Shown here: positions 59,301 through 64,000 of the stretch, one piece after another
Layout: every line of letters begins with the position of its first letter
Position numbering within the stretch: the stretch's first letter is position 1
Assembly (NCBI GenBank): GCA_026826555.1
Contig: JAKSZT010053836.1
Coordinates: 8,841,240 to 8,905,239, forward strand
Length of the DNA: 64,000 nt
Origin: Tolypeutes matacus
Lineage: Eukaryota > Chordata > Mammalia > Cingulata > Chlamyphoridae
Direction of reading: 5' to 3'
The notes under the pieces: generated by a model
Database searches by the model: none
Seen by the model: only the letters and a program-made list of their open reading frames with translations
What the model was told of the DNA's origin: nothing
Translations under genes and position numbers: made by a program

Positions 59301-59830
59301 TGACCAATCCCCTGTCACTCAGTACACTGCTCCACACCCCCAGCATGGCCTCCCTCCCCGACCCACCCCTGCTTCAGGACCCTGCCCCAGGTGCCCTGCC
59401 ACACAAAAGCCCTCCTTGCTCTGCCCAGGCCCCCAGAACCCTGCACCTGGCTGCCCTCTGTTAGGGCTATCTGGCTCACCCATGTAGGCACTGACTCCCA
59501 ATTCTGGGCTGCCCTCCACACCGACGCTCTCCTCACTCTACTCGGGCTCTGACCCCCTGTGCCGGGCTGCCACCCTCCCCACACCCGCCTTCCTGACAGA
59601 TGCCTCCTCCCCTCTCTTGGGCTCCAGCACCTCATGCCAGGCCACCTCCCTGCATGGAAGCCCTCCTCATTCTTCTCAGATGTGACCCCCTATGGTGGCT
59701 GCCTTTCTTCCTACCCTTGGATTCCAATGCCCTGCCTGGGGCGCCTCCCCCTTACTTAGGAGCCCTGGATCACTGGGCTCCCCTCACCCCACTGGCGAGG
59801 TCGCCTACCATTCTCAGCCCCATCTAATGT
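59301..59830. repeat. C-rich degenerate tandem repeat
   Basis: At least four diverged units of roughly 60-75 bp, each with a gccctcctcactct-like start, a gggctctgaccc-like middle and a gggctgccaccc-like end (about 59,405, 59,525, 59,600 and 59,660). Overlapping open frames on both strands (up to 106 codons) come from the repeat and its low stop-codon content. It directly continues the L1 3'-UTR sequence to its left. Confidence 0.5.
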
Positions 59831-59945
59831 CTTTTGGACTAAATTATTGGGGAAGGGGAAGGATGATTTTTAGACTTTTATATCCATGGAATGCTTTTTT
59901 CAAATGAGATCTTACATGGACCATCAATATATAAAACTTATTCAA

Positions 59946-60162
59946 GGGAGTGAATGTGGCTCAAGCAGTTTAACACCCACCTCCCACATGGGAGGTCCCA
60001 GGTGTGGTTCCTGGTGCCTCCTGAAAAAAACAAAAATTAAACAACAAGCAAAATAAATGAGAAAACCAACTATGTGGCTTAGTGGTGGGGTGCTGGCTTC
60101 CTGCATACGAGGTCCTGGCTTCAATCCCCAGCCCCTGGTACTTCAGAAAACAAGAACAAAAC
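59946..60162 (+). mobile_element. Dimeric DAS-type SINE
   Basis: The first unit (59,946-60,058) has gtggctcaagcagtttaaca, ccaggtgtggttcctgg and an A-rich tail. The second (about 60,061-60,162) has tatgtggcttagtggtgggg, ggcttcaatccccagcccc, cctggtacttcag and an A-rich tail. The two differ in subfamily: the second shares the ggtac-ttc end with 20,116-20,198. The flanks aaaacttattcaa and aaaacagattcaa may be target copies. Confidence 0.85.
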
Positions 60163-60269
60163 AGATTCAAATGGCATTACATATACTATGTAATGATTTT
60201 GCTAATTTAAATGTGTAACATGTTTTACCATAATGTTAATAAACGAAACCAGTGAGGTTGTTTAAAATC

Positions 60270-60510
60270 TTAACTTTTTATTTTGAAGTAATTTTACATT
60301 TACAAAAGAGTTGCGAAGATAATGCAGCAAGAAGTATATCCTATATCCAGCTTCCCCTAATTTTAACTTAATCTTATGTATAACTGTTTTATAATTTTCA
60401 AAATTATGAAATTAACATTGTTAGAATACAATGAACTTTATTCCAATTCCACCAGTTTTTCCACTAATGACTTTTCTCTGTCCCAGGCTCCAGGGTACCA
60501 CATTACAGTT
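60270..60510 (-). mobile_element. Old L1 3'-UTR fragment
   Basis: In antisense, tttacaaaagagttgcgaag, then cagcttcccctaattttaac, ccagtttttccactaatgac and ccacattacagttagcc are in L1ME tail order. Confidence 0.55.
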
Positions 60511-61934
60511 AGCCAATGTCTTCTTAGTCGATAAGGTTGTTTTAATAAATCCAAACTGAAATTGGGAATTATGGGTGAGAGCTTCAGTCTTACATCAACT
60601 TGACCCCCAAATTGTTCCAGATACTCTAAAATCTGGATTAATTCAGACCATTTGTGAGCCAGGGTACTGGACCTAATTGCCCAGCCCCCTGTAGTACTGT
60701 GTTTCCTACACAGCAGACTGGGGTGATGCCTTTGGTCTGTGTCTTTAAGAGAAATCCCTGTGACAGGCATGGCTGATTTGCTGTAGGAAGTTGTTGAGGA
60801 CATTGACCATTATTCGTCCCAGAGGGTTTCATGTAGGAGGCACTCTGGAAGAAATGCTTTCCCTTAGTAGTTTCAGGAATAGTTATGCTCCTTTCTAGGA
60901 AGCTAGTTTCCCTTTATTTTGTGGATACTGTCAGTTGGAATTATAATAGGTGTTCCTTTCTTTACTACTGGTAGTTGAAGCCAATTTTACTGCCAGCTGA
61001 GAGTGGTCAGGGCTTGTATGGCATGTGACCTTTGTCTCACTTTGCCTCATCTTTCTCACCTACTTCAAATTATATCTGACTGAATTGTATGTAAGTTGTC
61101 CAAAGGCTTGTTGTTGTTTTTGTTTTTTGGAACCACATGAGCAGTAAATAAATAAATAGGAAGGATGGCGATAGATTGATAGATTGATAGATGGGAAAGG
61201 AAAGTGGCTGGCAGTAACTTTCCATAATCAACTCCTGAATGCATATACCAGACTGCGGTAGTAAATTCAGGGCCCTCCTCTCCATCGTTGTTCAGCAATC
61301 CACTTTGGTGGCAAAGCCTTACCCTCTTTGGGTGTCCCTATTGTTGCTGGGAAGTTTTAGAGAAATACATTTTTTAAAAGTAGAGTTTGATGTTGTTGTT
61401 TTTTTATTTGTATAAACTAATCATTCAATATGGAACACTCAAATTTTGTAGAAAAGTAGAGAGAAATCACCCACAGGCCTGACACTCACATAAAGCCACA
61501 GCTAATGCTGGGCCACTTCTGGAGACTTCGGGGTTGTGTGGAACCCTCTTGTTGAGAGAAATGGTCCTGCCTGGGCCCCTCTGGGTTGCCCAGACTCCAA
61601 AAGCTTGAGGTTTTAATCAGCTCAGAGCTTCCACCCCCCAACCCAGCCTGCGCTGCTGCCTGCCCTCCACTCCCACCAGTCAGGGGATTCCTGATCTGGA
61701 CGTTGATTATGGAAAAGGCTGTGCCACTGAGAAGCAGCCCCATGGCAAGGGTGGTAGGAGAGGGTGGACCTGCCTCCTCTGTCTGCCTTGCTGCTTGTAG
61801 CTGCAGGAATGAAATAAGCTCTCTAAGCCAGGCTGAGAAATGGGCCTAACTGCACCTCTGCCAGAGGACATGGCCCTAGAAGTCCAGAGAAGCATCCTTG
61901 GTGCACAGTTAATGCTCAGCAAAGATTCACCTAC
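60511..61934. other. Single-copy sequence, no gene seen
   Basis: A GATA-type short tandem run (tagattgatagattgatag) lies at about 61,172-61,191. Minus-strand frames of 121 and 85 codons have no family features. Confidence 0.3.
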
Positions 61935-62105
61935 TTTTTTTTTAAGATTTATTTCGCTGCACCCCCACCCCCCACCCCTGTTGTTTTGTGCTTGCTGTCT
62001 GGTCTCCATGTCTGCTTGTCTTCTCTTTAGGCGGCACCATGAACTGATCCTGGGACCTTCCGGAGTGGAGAAAGGCTGCTCAATCTCTTGCGCCACCTCA
62101 GCTCC
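61935..62105 (-). mobile_element. DAS-type SINE, long variant
   Basis: In antisense it reads poly-T, then tttaagatttatttcgctgc, a C-rich run, ttgcttgctgtctgg-like sequence, tgatcctgggaccttccgga at the B-box side, and tctcttgcgccacctcagct at the head. It belongs to a longer xenarthran subfamily than the others. I found no convincing target duplication. Confidence 0.75.
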
Positions 62106-63154
62106 TTGATCTGCTGCCACATCCTCTTCCCAAAGATTTGCTTTTAACTATTGTTCTCACCATTTAAGGTGAAGCTGGTGGCTATTCTAGTGTAGTTTGT
62201 AGAACCAAGTGCTTCTAGGACCTCAGCCGGAAAGGGGCACACCCACATCAGAGCCACCCCCACCCTGGGATTAGGGCAATGGGTCAGCTCAGCTCAGCTC
62301 CTCTCTCTTTGGAAATGTATTTCCCTAGAGCTGTTAGCAGGTTTTACCACCTCATTATTTTTGTTTCCACATTGGCAATTTCTTGTCTTCTAGTCACTTA
62401 TTACTCCTGCCTCCTGTGTTTAAAGATCAAGGGAACTTCAACGAGGGAAAGGCCAGATGACACCAGTCTTGCCAAGAATAAGGGAAATGACCATATCTAT
62501 GTACTCAGCAGCCTTTACCAGGTGGGTTTGGCTCATAGACCTGCTTTTGGCAAGGCTGGATGAGGCTCCAGATGAATATTTGAGGGGCAGGAATGCTGCA
62601 GGCTTGGTTATAAGGTCTTGAGGTTGTTAGTGAAAAGCTTGATGCAAAACTCTTGGAATACTCATGCCTTCACATTGAAGTATGCGACGCTTAAGGAGAA
62701 AGAAACCTTTCTTCGGCAAGTTTGCCAGCGTACTAAGGCATTTGGTAAGAAATAAGAAATGCCTTGCCCCTTTTCTGTCGGATTCTGTATCCTTTCCCTG
62801 TTACTTTTACTTTCTTGGGTATGGCTTCTGCATCCTGGACCCTTTTTCAACTATTCTTAATTCAGAGAATGAACCTGCCTCTCTCTGCAGGAGGGCTGAC
62901 CCTAGCTGGGGCGGACGTTGAGAAGTGTCCAAATGTCCCATCTGTGTTGCTGTAAAGTAGCATAAATGGCAGGTCCCATCTGTCCAGGGAACATTGCATA
63001 ATGGAAGCTGCTCTACATTTTGTTGCTCAAATCGTAAGATGGATTTAGGTCTGACCTGTGTCATCGTGGGTAGAGAGGAAAGCACATGAGCTTGGGAATT
63101 TCTCTTCCTAACATGCTCACTTAGGAGAAAGGGGAAAATACTTGCGTCTTTGTC
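62106..63154. other. Single-copy sequence with a weak exon candidate
   Basis: No repeats recognised. A short open stretch at 62,631-62,744 ends at a good donor-like ttg|gtaaga and reads plausibly as protein (for example LKEKETFLRQVCQRTKAFG), but the acceptor is weak and no family is recognised. A 219-codon minus-strand frame (62,807-63,466) also spans the MIR at 63,155 and is probably chance. Confidence 0.3.
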
Positions 63155-63265
63155 ATGGACTGTCCTGCGGAGTAAATGAGATGATATGAAAGTGCTTTGC
63201 CAGGTTTGGCACATGGTGGGTGCACAGTGGTCTGAGTTGAGATGCTGATGGTGGTAAGTGAATTC
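63155..63265 (+). mobile_element. MIR, 3' part
   Basis: gcggagtaaatgagatgata, then gaaagtgctttgccaggttt, then ggcacatggtgggtgcacag follow MIR 3'-half order. Confidence 0.75.
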
Positions 63266-63528
63266 AGCAAGACTTCTCTGTGAAGTGGGCACAGTACCGA
63301 CCTGCCAGGGCCGGGGAGACGATGGTCCCTGGCCCCATACCCAGTTCAGAGCAGCACTTTGCTCCTTCTCAGCCTCACTCAGGAACTGGATGCCTTCTAG
63401 AGGCGTGATTACCTGGCTGCAGGTGATTCCAAAATAAATGCCAGTCTCCCACTCCTCAACTCCCAACTTCTCTCCTCATCTTCAGATGTATTTTTCCATC
63501 AAAATCCCTCACCAGCAGGTTAAACACT
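63266..63528. other. Single-copy sequence, no gene seen
   Basis: Nothing recognised. Confidence 0.3.
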
Positions 63529-64000
63529 GTATTATTCTACCAAAGGGGTGCTGATACAAAGTACCAGAAATCTGTTGACTTTTATAAAAGGTATGTATTT
63601 GGGGTAAAATCTCACAGTTACAAGGACCTAAAGAGTCCAACTCGAGGTTGCTTTCTCACCAAAGTTAGTTGCCATGTGTTGACCCAAGACGGTCGCTGAT
63701 GTCTGTCTGGTCTCTCCTTCCTAGCCTTCCTCTTCCTCTTGAGACTCCGTGGGCCCAGCTTCTTCCCTATCTCAGCTGTAAGCTCTCAGACAAATAGCTC
63801 ATCTCTCCCTGGGGCCCCAGGATCAAACATGACAGAGCTCCCTTCCTTCCAGTGTGTCTTCTAGAGTGAGTGTCCATTTAAATAGGCCCACTAAAGGAAT
63901 GGGGATTCAACCTGAGTCACACCTTACTGATGTGATCAAATCAAACCCCTAATCTTAACAGGTAATTTAATCAAAGACATCTCAGCTGAATCTGATGCAA
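63529..64000 (-). mobile_element. MaLR/ERVL-like LTR running off the window end
   Basis: It begins tgtattattctaccaaaggg and shares the order of 57,558-58,234: caaagtaccagaaatctgtt, cttttataaaaggtatgtat, gttgccatgtgttg, ctcttcctcttgagactcc. It is cut off at 64,000. Confidence 0.75.

Noticed and set aside
59315..59635. Overlapping frames in the C-rich repeat
   Set aside because: Low stop frequency follows from base composition and tandem repetition; there is no domain.
62807..63466. Longest open frame in the window, 219 codons on the minus strand
   Set aside because: It crosses a MIR element, has no recognisable domain, and lies in sequence without codon-like bias or splice support.
1..64000. 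CRISPR arrays, operons, riboswitches, bacterial insertion sequences, replication origins
   Set aside because: No regularly spaced direct repeats or bacterial-style gene organisation. The window is mammalian repeat-rich DNA.

Overview
The window is mammalian nuclear DNA. It is almost certainly from a xenarthran, most likely the nine-banded armadillo lineage. The main evidence is eight insertions of a tRNA-derived SINE, all matching from memory the DAS SINEs known only from armadillos and relatives. The copies carry a tRNA-like head (a gtggctcaa A-box region and a gggttcaatcc B-box region) and an A-rich tail. The DNA is AT-rich, full of antisense LINE-1, and lacks any dense gene layout. I found no protein-coding exon that I can defend, no functional RNA gene and no CpG-island promoter. 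The window reads as intergenic or deep intronic sequence.

Layout. 1-897: 3' end of a lineage-specific L1. 898-12,100: mostly single-copy sequence with an endogenous retroviral LTR (1908-2500), two copies of one non-autonomous DNA transposon, a shorter related one, an LTR-class remnant and an assembly gap (11,117-11,126) flanked by an exact 46-bp duplication. 12,120-26,310: a dense stack of minus-strand L1s. An old L1 (15,725-18,212 and 25,029-26,310) is split by a nearly full-length L1 ('L1-A', 18,213-25,028). L1-A in turn holds an LTR, a DAS SINE, a 5'-inverted L1, a short L1 3' end and a U1 snRNA retropseudogene. 26,310-31,500: sparse repeats (MaLR-like LTR, L2) in single-copy sequence. 31,500-33,000: an ancient MIR split by a xenarthran L1 3'-UTR-like repeat that itself carries a DAS SINE. 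33,650-34,122: a MaLR-like LTR. 34,900-45,100: MIR, L2 and MER5-type remnants between single-copy stretches, some of which may be conserved non-coding DNA. 45,160-56,300: a second L1-rich block. It contains 'L1-B', which is interrupted by a 2.26-kb insertion that looks like a retrocopy of a transcript polyadenylated inside an LTR. 57,375-60,500: old L1 3'-UTR sequence, LTRs and a dimeric DAS SINE. 61,935-64,000: one more SINE, a MIR and an LTR running off the end.

No cooperating gene set is visible. What the window records is a history of retrotransposition. L1-type machinery made the 3' ends, the twin-primed copy, the SINE insertions, the U1 retropseudogene and probably the LTR-terminated retrocopy. 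Most are dated relative to each other by nesting and by target-site duplications (TSDs) readable in the sequence. Family names given from memory (MIR, L2, MER5A, MER20, MaLR, DAS) were not checked against a repeat library.
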